A stretch of DNA of 57,080 nucleotides from Emmonsiellopsis sp. PD_33 (Eukaryota > Ascomycota > Eurotiomycetes > Onygenales > Ajellomycetaceae). Under the pieces are notes generated by a model. That model saw nothing but the letters and a program-made list of their open reading frames with translations, had not been told where the DNA came from and did not search any database. Below are positions 36,122-48,885 of this stretch, in pieces. Position 1 is the stretch's first letter, and the number at the start of each line of letters is the position of its first letter. The stretch is from the NCBI GenBank assembly GCA_032988165.1, contig JANTQF010000223.1:1-57080 (forward strand), written 5' to 3'. Position numbers and translations under genes: made by a program.

Positions 36122-36600
36122 GTAGAGGATATATATATTCATAGCTGTGTGCTAAATTACCCACTCACTATCATCTAGGTGTCTGATCACAGAAAATAAA
36201 CATTAACTATACTACATACTAAATTACCTGGCAATGAAATCACTGATTCCTGCAATATAATTAGCCTGCAGAATATGAAACTATCTGACTATAATGATCT
36301 AAATCTTCTATTAAATATAATAATTTGAATCTTCTATAATGTGTAATAATCTGAACCTTTTATAATGCATAATAATCTGAACCTTCTACAATGTGTATTA
36401 TATATTAGCTTAATTCTTTGGCTATAACATGAAAAATCCATGAATCCATTAGAGGCCAGCTTCTAAAGGAGGAGGTAGTTGTAATGTGCAAAGAAGACTG
36501 TGTGTCACATGTAGATCAACTGTGCCCTTGGATCTTAAATTTTAGACCTTAGGTCTGGCAGTGTGCCTGACAGTGTACCTAGCAATATGCATATAATAGA
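36122..36600 (+). repeat. First copy of the duplicated D1 3' end, including a 5'-partial LTR
   Basis: The non-coding 3' region (from about 36,122), a purine tract and the first about 115 bp of the D LTR (36,480-36,594) are followed directly by a second copy of the same non-coding region. That copy starts near 36,600, is interrupted by C2, and continues at 44,174 to the full 3' LTR. Confidence 0.8.
36293..36396 (+). repeat. 26-bp tandem repeat, four units
   Basis: The unit is like AATAATCTGAACCTTCTACA plus six bases, four copies. The same array occurs at 44174-44277 (four units) and, inverted with three units, at about 49,288-49,365. It sits in the non-coding 3' region of family D. Confidence 0.85.
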
Positions 36601-37199
36601 GAGTATATATATTCATAGTTGCACATCAAATTACCCACCCACCATCACCCAGATGCTCAATCATGGAAAATAAATATTAACTACACTATATGCTGAATCA
36701 TCTGGTAATGAAATCACTGATTCCTACAACATGATTAGCCTGTAGAATATAGAACTACCTGACTACAATGATGTAAGAAATCCATATGGATTTCCTACCC
36801 CTAGGCCTCAGATCAAGGCTTATGAATCAGCCTTAGAGTTAGGGCTCATAAGTGAGCCCTCACCACACACACCATAGATAGTTATATAGATTGTGAGGAT
36901 CCCATATCCATAGAATCCTCAGCTTAAATACTATTATCATTCATACATCTACCTTTTATTTCTGTGATATCTTCTGATGTAGACATTTCATGCCCAGCTA
37001 CAAATAACTAAATAACCTTCTCATGAAACCTTATTCTCATAATTCAAGCTCAGTCAGTCAGTAACAGCTCATTATATCATAAAACAGGAGAACTACTTCT
37101 ATTACTTCTCCTCCTCCTCCTCCACCCTCTCTACCTCTGCCTCCACCCCTTGCAGAGGACTCAGAACATGAGGAAACCCCTCCTCAATCTTCCTCTTTA

Positions 37200-40100
37200 A
37201 TGGAGAACTTATTCATTTAGGATCCCTTAAGGAATAATATGAATATTGACCCTTTCTGTGACACTCTTACATAGAATCTCATCTCTGAGGCTGATCCTTA
37301 GATACTCCCTCAAGCTCCTACATGAGTTTTCCTCTTAGTTGTAGCTGAAGACAATTTAAATCTCTTCTTCATAGCTCCCCTCCTTGAGCCCAAGTCTCTC
37401 ATGGCAGGTAATGCTCTGAACTGCACACTGTAAGAAGACTTTGAAGCAATAGGATTCTTATGAGTAATGATACTTCTTCAGTAGACTGATTAGAAGTATC
37501 TATAATCTTCCTCTCTGGATATCTTCTCCTCTGACTCTCACATTCTAAAATGAAACTTTTATAAGCTATGAAACCTGTTCCTCCTATATCAAACTACCTT
37601 CCTTACCTTCTTTAAGGAATTTACAGGAGGAATTGATGGGCAGATTAGATGATGTGACATGAATAACTATAAGGTTCTAATTTACATAACAACTAATTTA
37701 CACTTTATAGAAGTCAGAAACTGAGAAGTTTACATTTATAAACTTGCTGAACTATCAATCTAGATAATCTTACAATTATATCTCAAAATAAAGCTTAATG
37801 ATTCTATGAGCTAAAATGAAAGAATCTGGATAGCCCTTCTTCACATTAAAAAGAACTTCATGGAGGATAACAATGAGTACATGCAACACTTTATGGCTAT
37901 ATAGTATAAACTAGGTGATGATGAGATAGAATCTTGGAGTAAGACTTAAATAAGAATCTTTATTAAAGGTCTAAATAGAGTATTATAAGATGAGTTGATC
38001 AAACAGGATGAAAAACCTCTCCTCATTTAAGAATTAATAGTATAAATTTATTGCTTGTAAGTCACTATTCTAGACTTATAGAAATAGAATGGCAACCCCC
38101 CACATAGATTTAATGATAATAGAACTAGTAGACCTGGATTAACTATTAATGAAATAAATAATAACTTGTAAGGATCAGAATCATCTTGTGGGACAGGAAA
38201 ATCAGAAACCTACTCAGATAATAATTTATAAAGTGGTTAGATCTCAGTAGGCTTCTCATGTATCTCTATCAGTTAGAAAGGGCAAGCTGACAGAACTCTC
38301 ATGAAAACTACTACTAAAAAAGAGGTTAAGAAAAAAGAACTATACTATAACTACAATAGATTAAGGTACCTTCACATAGCATGCTTGAATAAAAAGGTCT
38401 AGAATAATATGAGCTCACAGAAGAAAGATAATCTAGATATCTTCTGTCTGAACTTCTTATAACTAGATTTAAAGTTTATAGTTCCTCCCATATGATTGCA
38501 TGCTCACAGGGAAAGACCCTGAAGGAACATACTAATATCATTAATTTGGAAAGTAATATTAGATAGTGGCTTCTATGCTACTGTGGTCTCCCTAGTACTT
38601 GCAGAGCAGATGGGCTGGAAGGTGGAATCTTAGGATATCATCCTACTCTTAGCTGCCTGCAAAAATAACAAGATTAATATACTGAGTCTTATAAAGACCA
38701 GTTTTGAACTACAGGATCTCTCAGGAAAATAGGAGAGATTCATAGAAATAATTATTATTATAGATATTAGTAAAGAGATGAACTTGAGTATGAATTGAAT
38801 CCACAGGTATGACCCTATCATCTCCCCATAAAGAATGGGTTTATACTTTCAAAAAGAGTTAGTAGACCCCCTAGTGATGGTTGAATCAGTAAATATTATG
38901 AAGCTTATTAAAGAAGGTAAGCCTATTTATATGATAATAATGAAACTTGAGACTAATCTTATAATGGTAGAAATCATCCTGCAGATTCTAGAGAAATATA
39001 AGGACCTTATAGAGGTATTTAGCCCTGCTAAGGCTATAAAACAGCTACCATACTGCAAGGAGGATCTGGCTATAGAGCTGATCCTAAAAGCACAGTCATC
39101 CTAGGATCCAATCTATAAGCTTTCACAACAGAAAATAAATGCCTTACAGAAATACTTAAAGAATAGTATAGAGAGTAGCTTTATTTAGCTCTCACAGTTC
39201 TTTGCTAACACTCTAATTATATTCATAAAGAAAAAGAATGATGAACTATAGATATATGTGGATTTTTACAATCTAAATATCAAAACAGTTAAAAATAGAT
39301 ATCTTCTATCATTAATTAAGAATGTAATTAATCAGCTCACAGATGCTATCATCTTCATATAGCTGGATGTCATCAATGCTTATCATCACCTATAAATTAT
39401 AAGGGGGGATGAGTGGAAAACTGCCTTTAGAATACCACTAAGACTATTTGAGTACTTAGTTATACTATTTGGATTAGCTAATGCTCCAGCCTATTTTCAG
39501 TCTTATATCAATAAATGTCTTTATACTTACTTGGATGTATTTATAGTTGTCTACCTTAATGATGTGGTTATCTATTTAAAGGATGAAAAGAAGTATCTAG
39601 ATCATATTCATAAGGTATTAGAAGCACTAAGAGAGACTGGGTTATATGTGAAGCTTGTAAAGTGTAATTTTTACTCACAGGAGATTAACTTTCTTAGGTA
39701 TATTATTACCCTAGATGAGATTAAGATGGAAGACTTGCAGGTTAAAATCATTCTATTCTAGCTAGAGCCTTAAAGTATATATAACATTTAGATGTTTCTG
39801 AGCTTTGTGAACTTCTATTACTACTTCATAGAGGCTTTTATGAGAAAGACACTTCCTCTTACAAGCCTACTAAAGAGTAATAATAAGAAGAAGAACTTTC
39901 AGTAGCAATACTAGAAGAAGCTCATAAAGAAGCTCTTGAAAGAGATCTTCTTAGATGAGAAGGCCTATAAGGTCTTTAAGGAAATAAAGAGGGTCTTTGC
40001 AGATTTAGTACTACTATATCATTTTAACTCTTCACAGAAAACCTGCCTTAAAATAGATATCTCTATCTATGTGATCTCCAGAATTCTTTCATAGCTACTG

Positions 40101-42032
40101 AATAATGAGAATTGGATGCCTATTACTTTCTACTCATAGAAGATGATTTCTGCAGAAATTAACTATGAGATTTATAATCAGAAGCTGCTCATAATAGTGG
40201 AATCCTTCAGATATTAATAGCACTATTTGAAAGAAATAGGTTTATCAATTCTAATGCAAATAGATCATAACAGTCTTTATCAATTCACAACAATTAAAGA
40301 GCTCTTATGGAGGTAGGTTTATTAGGCTCAGAAACTAAGTGGTTACTAATTCATAATTAAATACATTAAGGGGATAGACAATCCTGCAGACAGACTCTTA
40401 TAGTGGCTGAACTATATTTAAAATGTAAAGGCTACTAACACTAAGAGGCTAGAGGAGGCTGAAAAGCTCTGCTGAATACTGAATGTAAATCATGTAGAGA
40501 AATTATTTAATGAGCTATCTAAATCCTTATAAGAGAAGAAAGAAGAGGAAGAGCCTATACAACTAGTTTCTATAGTCATATTAATCAATTCTCTTCAAGT
40601 TATTGTAAAGGTTCTTAGAGATAGTACCAGTAATGAAGACATGATAGTCTCACAAGGCATCATGCAGGGCCTGATGCAAGGTGAAACTGAGCATAAATCT
40701 TTATAAGATCTGATGCTTAGGCTGCTGAAGCTCTAACAGATAGATGAACTTACTAGATAAATTTAGGAAGAGATTATAAAAGAATTTAAGATCAAAAAGA
40801 TTGGGTTTTAAAGGAAGATGAATAGTCTATTATAAAGAAACAGCTAGATTTATATTTCTGTGAATGAGTTGCTCCATATAGAGCTTATTAAGATGTATTA
40901 TGACTCCCCTTTAGTAGGTCATTTTATAAATGTATAAACTCATAAGCTACTTACAAGAAAGTATTACTAATCTTATATGTGAGAACTGATCAAGGAGGTT
41001 ATGAATTTCTATGCAGTCTATTAGAACTTACAGATGATTAAGATAAAATCATATAGAGAGCTTATATCTCTATCTATTCTATAGGAGCTCTGGGAGCAGC
41101 TGGGAATGAATATGTTAGTAGGCCTACTAGAGAGCAGAAATCTATATAGTAATATCTTTAACAATATTTTGATAGTTGTGAATAAATTCACTAAGATAGC
41201 ACACTTCATTCCTACCTGCAAGAACATGAAATCTAAGGGGATAATATATTTATTCATTCATAACATAGTGCATTTGCATGGGCTTCCCATGAATATTATC
41301 TCTAATAGAGGGTCAATCTTTACAGGTGAATTCTGAACAGACCTAATGAATCTATTAAAAGTCTTGCAAGATCTAAGTATAGCTTTCCACTAACAAATAG
41401 ATGATCAGACAGAATAGTTAATGAGTATTCTAAAATAGTATTTATAAAGCTTCATTAACTATAATTAGAATGATTGAGTACTTTGGTTGGCTCTTGCAGA
41501 GTTTGCATATAATAACTTCAGACATGCCAGTACAGGTAAGTTTCCTTTCTTTATATTTGTAGGTTATCACCCACACATGACTTTGCTAAATCTATAGGAA
41601 TATATAATTAAATGCCAAGACATTCACAATCATGCAGATCTAATCAGGAAGATTCATGAGAAAACTCATGAAACTCTAAAAAAGACTCAGAAATATCAGA
41701 TTAAGTATTATAACTTTAAGTATACTATAAAGTAGTTCATGAAAGGTGATAGGGTCTAATTGAGCCTGGAAAATATTAGCATGTGAAGATCAAGTAAAAA
41801 GCTGAACCTCTTACAGACTGGACCTTACTATATTATGGAAAAGATAGGGGCTCAGGCCTACAGGCTGAAGCTCCCCTCTGGGTTAAATATACATAATGTT
41901 TTTCATATTTCCTTACTTTATGAGTATAGAGAGAGGCCTGGGGAGAATCCTGTAATGTATCATCCTGTTTGTAAGGCCTTAGAGAATGAGAAGAAGTATC
42001 AGGTTAAGACTATAATAAACTCAGAGAAATAG
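37200..42032 (+). pseudogene. C2 gag-pol remnant
   Basis: Gag begins with ATGGAGAAC at 37200, as in C1. A decayed knuckle lies near 38,340 (YYNYNRL...HIAC). A pre-RT ORF is at 38,835-39,104 and RT runs to 39,761, with YLND at about 39,551-39,563. Integrase lies around 41,106-41,336 and a 3' segment HNVFHISLLYEY at 41,835-42,032. The longest uninterrupted pieces are 65-90 codons. Confidence 0.86.
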
Positions 42033-42386
42033 AGTTATAGGCTCTAATATAGAATTCAATGGCAAGGCTACTCAGACAAGAAGAATAAGCTCACTTGAAA
42101 GTCATCTATAGGAGTCAGATATCTATAGAAACTGAGAAGAGACTTCTACTCTACTAACTCAGATAAATCTAGGGCTCTGTGGAATCTCTAGTTGTTGTAG
42201 CATACTTACACTATGATTTGCAGACTTAGCTCATAATGATCCCTAGATTTCCTCTAGAAGAAAAAAGCCTATAAATTAAGAAAGTAGAAATAAAATCATT
42301 TCATTCTCATTCTACTAATAAAAAGGAAAGACTATGAATAATTTAGAGACTAATAAAAAAAAAGAAAATATTAGGAAATTTATATT

Positions 42387-43166
42387 CTACTCCTCTATTC
42401 CTCATAATAACTCCTAAAATTGCTCACACTTAAAAGAGCAGGCTCCTACATGATTATACTAAATGTAGTTGTTGTACTTCTACTTAATTTCCCTAGAAAT
42501 ATAAATTGCTCATGATAGGATTCTTTCTGACAGTGCATAGTTTTCATAGGGCTGTGAAGGCTCTCCCCCAGAATGTATGATTAAGTAGCTCTTATAGAGC
42601 TACATACATTAGCTTAGCTGCACAATCATTATAATCTTCCTAATTATTAGCATGTAGAGTGCTGGCTCCTCTACTCAGCTTAGCTTGTAAAGAGAAGTTT
42701 AGTTATTATTATTATCTATATTCATGGAGTTCACAGGCATTTCTAGTACTCACTGCCCATGCTAGTTAGAGTTGCAGATGTGTGCATCCACACACATGAG
42801 CTCAGAGTCTTATTAGGGGAGAGCTATAAAGGCATCTCTATCTATAGGGAATTAGGGATAGTTGGTAGAGGATCATTATATTAGCAGAGATTTACAGGCA
42901 TTACTAGTTGAGTTGGAAGCTCAAGCTGTGTTAGTAATATATGTGAATCAAATGTCACAAACATAACTTACAGGATAGAGAGAATTGGCAGAACTTGGTA
43001 CTAGATTCTACAGGACTATTTATAGTATAGTTAAGAGTTGAGTAATAGTAGGAGCAACACCAGAAGTAATAATAGCTTCTTTATGATTACATTTAGAGGT
43101 GTTACACTCACACCCACTACATCTACAGCCACAGCCACAACCTTCATGGGCTGAGTTGGATGACAT
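42387..43166 (-). pseudogene. C2 antisense ORF3, two exons
   Basis: Exon 1 is 43166-42972 (65 codons, MSSNSAHEGCGCG). The intron is 42971-42926 (GTAAGT...TACTAACACAG, 46 nt, same length as C1). Exon 2 runs to TAG 42389-42387. About 8 extra bases relative to C1 shift the frame early in exon 2; after that the peptide again matches C1 (EPALYMLI, LYKSYL, NYAL). The Cys run in exon 1 is TGT/TGC where C1 has TAT/CAT, as expected from decayed CGT/CGC Arg codons. Confidence 0.65.
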
Positions 43167-44173
43167 TTTATTGTTGTTTTTTTTTTTTCACAGGAATTAG
43201 AAACTCTTATGAAGGAAGGAAATTAATTTAGAATACTATTATAAATAGAAAAGATCAGTTAGAACTAGAGGCTTAGAGATTAAGTAACTTATATAGAGGC
43301 TCTTGTGGATGTTGGAAGTGTTTATAGAAGATTATTATAATTAATGATTTTAGAAGAGTTGAATTTGTAGGAGCAGAAGAGGATTCTTATAGAAAAAAGG
43401 ATAGTTCTGAATGCTAACAGTAAGACAGGTAATTCTCTACTTTCAGGAAGGAAAGAGAAGGCCTCCATAATTCCCTATTATTCTAGTAACTATAATGAAG
43501 GAGAAGGGCCACAAAATTTACTTTATCATAAGAATTTTGAGTAAATACCTGAGATTATAATAGAATTCCACAAGAAGATCCCCATCATTATGAAGATTCA
43601 AGGTGAATGTCAGAGCTGATATTAGATCCTCCATGCAAGAAATAGGCCTCATAATAATGAAAGAATCATTAAGAACTAGCTAGAAGTAGTTTACAAGCTC
43701 CTATAATGAAAGGAACTGGATGAAAAGACTCTTTTCTCTTGTAAGATAATGAATTTTTTTGCCCTCTCTAAGATTTTTTTATGTCTTTATAAAGGATTTT
43801 TAGTGAGTTTCACTGTGGTGATTCCCCTCACAGTGAAGGACTTTCTACAATGAGGCAGACCTGGTCAGTCTTCATGAATGAAGACTCTAGAGAGAGGGGG
43901 ATATATAAGAAATCCACATGAATTTCCTATTCCTAGGTCTCAGATTAAGACTTATAAATTAGTCTTAGAGCTAGGGCTCATAAGTGAGCCCTCACCACAC
44001 ACACTATAGATAGTTATATAGATTGCAAGGATTCCACATCCATGGAATCCTCAGCTTGAATACTATTATCATTCATATATCTATCTTTTGTTTTCATAAT
44101 ATCTTCTGATATAGACATCTCACACCCAGCTGCAAACAACCAAATAATCTTCTCACAAAGCCTTATTCTCACA

Positions 44174-44277
44174 AATAATCTAAACCTTCTATTAAGTATA
44201 ATAATCTGAATTTTCTATAATGTGTAATGGCCTAAACCTTTTATAATGCATAATAGTCTGAACCTTCTACAATGTAT
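44174..44277 (+). repeat. 26-bp tandem repeat, second D1 array, four units
   Basis: Four units in register with 36293-36396. The array is split from its left flank by C2. Confidence 0.85.
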
Positions 44278-44360
44278 ATCATGTATTAGCTCAATTCTTC
44301 AGCTATGATATGGAAAATTTATGAATCTGCTGGAGGCTAGCTCCTAAAGAGGGAGGTAAT

Positions 44361-44679
44361 TATAATGCATAAAGAAGACTGTACATTACATATAGATTAA
44401 CTATACTCTTGGATCTTGAATCTCAGACCTTGAGCCTAGTAGTGTGTCTGACAGTGTGCCTGGCAATGCACACATGATATACACTTAGTAGCTAGCTATT
44501 AATATATATGCTGTGCAGGTTTCTTATGAAAAGAACCAGCAAACAGTTCTATTACTATATAACCCCTATATTTGAAATATACATACATTTTTACCTGTTT
44601 ATTTCTGTCACACTGTTCAACAACTCATGGTTCACCTTTTTGAATCAAAAAGCCTTTATATTTAATGCTGGACATTACA
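44361..44679 (+). repeat. 3' LTR of D1
   Basis: 319 bp, preceded by the purine tract AAAGAGGGAGGTAAT. Confidence 0.9.
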
Positions 44680-44684
44680 TGCTT

Positions 44685-46460
44685 CCTACATTATAGTAAA
44701 AACTGACTGTATAAAGTTTAATTATATCTAATATAAATGATATCAATGAAGTGCCTATAAAAAGAAGATGCATAATGTCAGAGACAACTATACAGAGCAG
44801 TCAAAATGATATCACATAACTAGCTAGTATGATATTATTCAAGAGGGCTGATATTGATGATCTAGAATATCTTATACCTTATTTAGCAGCTATGAAAGCT
44901 TTATAAAATGAAATAAGCTATAACCTTCTATTTAAAATGCTTATTAAGTTCATTAAAGAGGTATAGAAGAGGGATGCCTTTACTGCATCTTAAATTTAAA
45001 AATTGAATAAATATGGAGATTCTAGAAGAAATTCTCTGACTAGATCTGTAGATTCAAGACCAACTAAGTCAGCTACAAATTATTAGCATCTTAAAGAGTA
45101 TAAACTTCTGATGTAAAATGAATCTATCTTCATTTCAGAAAGTAAGATCTTATGTAAAGAGCTACTACATATTCATCATGATGATTCCTATGCAGGATAT
45201 TTTGAGATTAATAAGATGAAAGAATTACTTTAAAGGAAGTATACATGAAAAGAGATTCAAAAGGATGTAGTTGATTACATCAATACATATAATATATGCT
45301 AAAGGGTGAAGATTTTAAGATACTTATACTATAGAACCTTATCATTATTGCTGATTCTAAATTAGCTGTGGAAATCTATATCAATAGATTTTATAATGAA
45401 TTTACTAAAATTCTAATTTTAGAGCAAGAGATATGATAATATTCTAGTCATTATTAATTAATATATAAAGATGGCTAAATATATCCCCTGTCTAAAGATC
45501 ATTAAAGCCCTGGATCTAGCTGAATTGATTATAGATTCAATAGTTAATGAATATAGACCTTCAAAGTCAATTATATTTAATTGTAAATTAATATTTATAA
45601 GTCACTTCTAATCAGCATTTTACTATCATCTTTAAATTTGACAAAATTTATTAATAGCCTTTTACCCTCAATTTAATGATCAAACTGAACATCAAAATCA
45701 AACATTAGAGCATTATCTTCAAATATATTGCTTCTACTATTAAGATGATTGGCTAAAACATTTATCAACAGCTCAATTTACTTATAATAATGCTAAATAA
45801 GCTTTATTAAATATGTCTCCATTTTTTGCATTCCTCAGATATAACCTAGATCTACCCCAAGATGTTACAGATAACATTCTTGAGGAAGAGGCAAGCTCTA
45901 CTGGAAATTAAAGAAAGCCTTGAGAAGTACTAGATGTGATGTAAAGACTTGAGATATTAGGGAAAGTTTATGAGATATTAATAAATACCTTACATTATAC
46001 CTATGAAAAGTAGGCATAGTATTATGATCAGAAGCATAAATTAATGACATTTCAACTTGGAGAAGAAGTCTTAATTTTAGTAAAGAATATTAAGATAATA
46101 AGATCATGTAAAAAGCTAGATAATCAATGGCTTGGACCATTCCTAATTATTAAGATAATTGAAAAGTAAGCTTATAAGGTTAAGCTATCCTCATCATTTA
46201 GTAATATTCACCCTGTTTTTCATGTTTCATTATTAGAGCCATATTAATAGTAGCTGGGAGAAAAACCACCAAGATCAGATGAAATAGAAATAGCTGGGGA
46301 TATTAAATATATTATTGAAAGAGTATTAAATAAATAAATAGAGAAGAATTGAAAGTCAAGATATCTAGTTAAATGGGAAGGGTACCTAAATTTGAAAAAT
46401 ATCTAGAAATCAAAAGAGAATCTAGAAAACACTTACAACCTAGTTGAAACATGAGAGTAG
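44685..46460 (+). pseudogene. E gag-pol remnant, 3' part (integrase and chromodomain)
   Basis: It continues E pol after D1. It has an HH zinc-binding-like segment near 45,160-45,300 (IHHDDSYAGY), an integrase core near 45,430-45,830 (KMAKYIPC...ISHF, FNDQTEHQNQTLEHYL), VFHVSLLEPY near 46,210-46,240, and a chromodomain near 46,300-46,420 (SRYLVKWEGY). Stops throughout. Confidence 0.82.
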
Positions 46461-46774
46461 ATGAATTATAGCTAAGATGTAAGAACCTCCTATTACTAGA
46501 AATAAGAATAAAATTGAAAGTAAAAATGATTCATCTCTTTACTTCTTTTCTTTCATAGGGTTTTTGGGTAGATGGGCTGAGATTAATAACCTAGATATAG
46601 AATAAAATAATACTCTTCTTCTATTTTCCCATGTAGTTTTAGAAGTTTAATGAGGCTATCACCTTACAAAAATTGGAAAGAAAAATGATTAAAAATCAGT
46701 TACCCTAAAGGGTAAAAACAATATTAAATTGAGTTAAAAAAGAAAAATTGCCCAAAAATCACAAGATAAAAATG

Positions 46775-47932
46775 TTAGAAAAATAAACTCCCTATACCTA
46801 ATCTATTATCCTATAGCAAGTAGGCCTTCATCTATATGCAATCAATTAGTCTTCAATATGATTATAATGTAGATATAATATAATTACTTACCCTATTCAT
46901 TCTCTTCTTAAGAACATCTAATTATTCTAATATTTTCTATAATAAGACTATTATCTTCTATCTCTATATTATAGGGACTATAGCTCTCAGCTTGCATAGA
47001 GAGTACATTCTAATGTAATTTTCTACACTAAAGGTAAACTTGGCTACTACAGTCTTTACAGCTGCATAGATTATCAATTCTGCCACTTAGTAGTCTATCA
47101 GCTCCTGCAGGATGCATACTTCATGATAGAAGGGAGGTAGAATCTATTTCACTAGTTAGCTTTAATAATGAATTACTAATAACATGTTAATGAGAAGTAA
47201 GATACTCATCTTGTCACAGAAGTTACAACTCTTTTTATAGTAGTTATATTTACCTTAAAGATACTTCTTGATGCAGATAATTCCCTTACCATTCTAATAC
47301 TACTTCATATAGTGTAAGTAGGTATTTATATCTATAAATATGATTAGAATAGGAGTAGTAGCTTTCTCTCCATTCTCCTCAGATTTAGAGGTGCACCCAA
47401 ATAAAGATAACTCTTTAATAATATTAAAGAGATAGATCTACTAGTTACTCTCCTCTTCCTTTTTAAGCTCAGAGGACTCTATTATTATTCTGAATTACTC
47501 AGAAATGTTTAGAGTAGCTATATGTCTAACTCTATCCTTATAATTATTTATTAGTGAAGAGTATAGAGACATATCTGACCTGATGGGCTCATTAGTGCTG
47601 GGCATCAGAATGCTAGGAATAATCTACCTTTATATTAGCTTTATATAATTAAAATGTTGATAATAACCTACTTTCTTCTCTTTCAACTTGAATTACTAGC
47701 TCTTTTCCTCCTTATACCTCTTTCTTTCCTCCTCTACCTTTTTCTCTACAGCCTGAGCTATCTATCTCTTCTTTTTTTTCTCCTTCTTCTTCTCCTTCTC
47801 CTCCTTCTTCTTCTTCTTTTCAATCCTACCTCTCTGTCAGGAGCAAGGATGTTTCATCCCCACTTGAATGTAATCAGAGGGGGAGATAGAGAAGATCATA
47901 CATGTGCAGGAGGATAGAGTCATAGATGCCAT
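46775..47932 (-). pseudogene. E antisense ORF3, about 365 codons, one intron
   Basis: ATG 47932 (MASMTLSS) opens a frame that stays protein-like for about 347 codons to 46892. An intron 46891-46832 (GTAAGT...ATATAG, 60 nt) leads to a short exon 46831-46775. About 20 internal stops interrupt it, all of RIP-compatible type, while the rest is rich in Lys/Glu coiled-coil-like sequence (VEKKVEEERKRYKEEK, near 47,700-47,830) and then a mixed domain (FCDKMSILLLINMLL, HEVCILQELIDY). No homology to C or D ORF3 is obvious and no family is recognised. It is tail-to-tail with pol, about 310 bp apart. Confidence 0.6.
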
Positions 47933-48398
47933 TATACTATATTAACTATACTGATGTCTTGATTCTATACCTTTATTACAGCTACATCATAAATAAGATA
48001 CCTACTTGAAGAGGGTGAGCAGAGATTCAAAATCATTAAAATGAAGTAAAATTTTATTATTTTTACTATATCATATGTTAGCCTTAATTCTATCTCTTTA
48101 TAATCAAAATCACATGTTTTTACATGCATTTTCAAGTAAATTGGATAGCTTTTGAACTTACCAGCAAGATATTTTGAGAGGTTGAAGAAAGAAAAAATTT
48201 AGGAACTCTATGAAATATTTTATTAGTATTTACTATTACTAGAGGGGACCTACTGATGTGTCTATATAATATTAATATAATAGTTGTGTGGAATCTCCCA
48301 GAGCATTCCATCATGATAATATATTATTAAGGAGTTACCCCTTATTCTATAATATATAATCACAGCTTCAGGATGAAGCTGTTAAAGGAGGAGGCAAT
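47933..48398 (-). other. Leader region of the E antisense ORF3
   Basis: Non-coding, AT-rich, between the antisense start and the 3' LTR. It ends with the purine tract AAAGGAGGAGGCAAT. Confidence 0.4.
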
Positions 48399-48777
48399 TA
48401 TCATGATAGCATGCTGAGTCTAGAAGCCTGCTATACTATATTAATAATTAAGTTAATTTGATTATTCTCTAACCCTGTAGCAGGTTATGTTGAGCTGGCA
48501 TATATATATTATTAACATCAGGATGATGTAGTCACATTACTATCTAGACCTATATATAGAATAAGCTAACCCCTAGTATTCTGAGAATTAGCAATTTATT
48601 TCTTAATTAATCCTATCTATTAGTATTACTTCATTCTATTTTTACATGCTACTAATCAGTTTACCTTTATACTCTAATCTACCCTTACTTCTCAAGGTTA
48701 AAGTGGAACCATCTCTGCTACACTTATCATATAAAGTGGTAATGAGTTTCTGCCACCTAGTCTTACACTATCTCACA
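48399..48777 (+). repeat. 3' LTR of E
   Basis: 379 bp; starts TATCATGATAGC where the 5' LTR has TGTCATGATGAC. Confidence 0.88.
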
Positions 48778-48885
48778 CAAAAAGTGATGATGTTTTATAA
48801 TCACTAAATTTCAACTGAATTTCCAAATTCTGGTAATTTATCCACAAATCCCCTCTATATTTAAATATATTTAAATACTTATATA

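Larger units (their letters stand above)
36772..44173 (+). mobile_element. Gypsy LTR retrotransposon C2, nested in D1
   Basis: LTRs are 36772-37041 (270 bp) and 43914-44173 (260 bp), the inverse of the C1 LTRs in window orientation. Target duplication is AATGA against AATAA (G-to-A). It inserted into the first unit of the second 26-bp array of D1. Layout is as in C1. Confidence 0.93.
29003..44679 (+). mobile_element. Gypsy LTR retrotransposon D1, nested in E and itself carrying C2 and a solo A LTR
   Basis: The LTRs are 29003-29321 and 44361-44679 (319 bp each, TGTAATGC...GACATTACA). The target duplication TGCTT is perfect (28998-29002, 44680-44684). Without C2 and the solo LTR the element is about 8.0 kb, longer than D2 by about 0.48 kb because its 3' end is partly duplicated (36,122-36,600 and following). 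Confidence 0.93.
25527..48777 (+). mobile_element. Gypsy LTR retrotransposon E, split by nested D1
   Basis: LTRs are 25527-25895 (369 bp) and 48399-48777 (379 bp), beginning TGTCATGATGACATGC. Target duplication is CTACC against CTATC (C-to-T). Removing D1 and its target duplication leaves about 7.57 kb, the same scale as C and D. A purine tract AAAGGAGGAGGCAAT precedes the 3' LTR. It carries gag-pol and an antisense ORF3. Confidence 0.92.

Noticed and set aside
47654..47917. Leu-rich 87-codon plus-strand ORF resembling a membrane protein
   Set aside because: It is the complement of the Lys/Glu-rich part of the E antisense ORF3; the hydrophobic runs come from the reverse of AAG/GAG codons.
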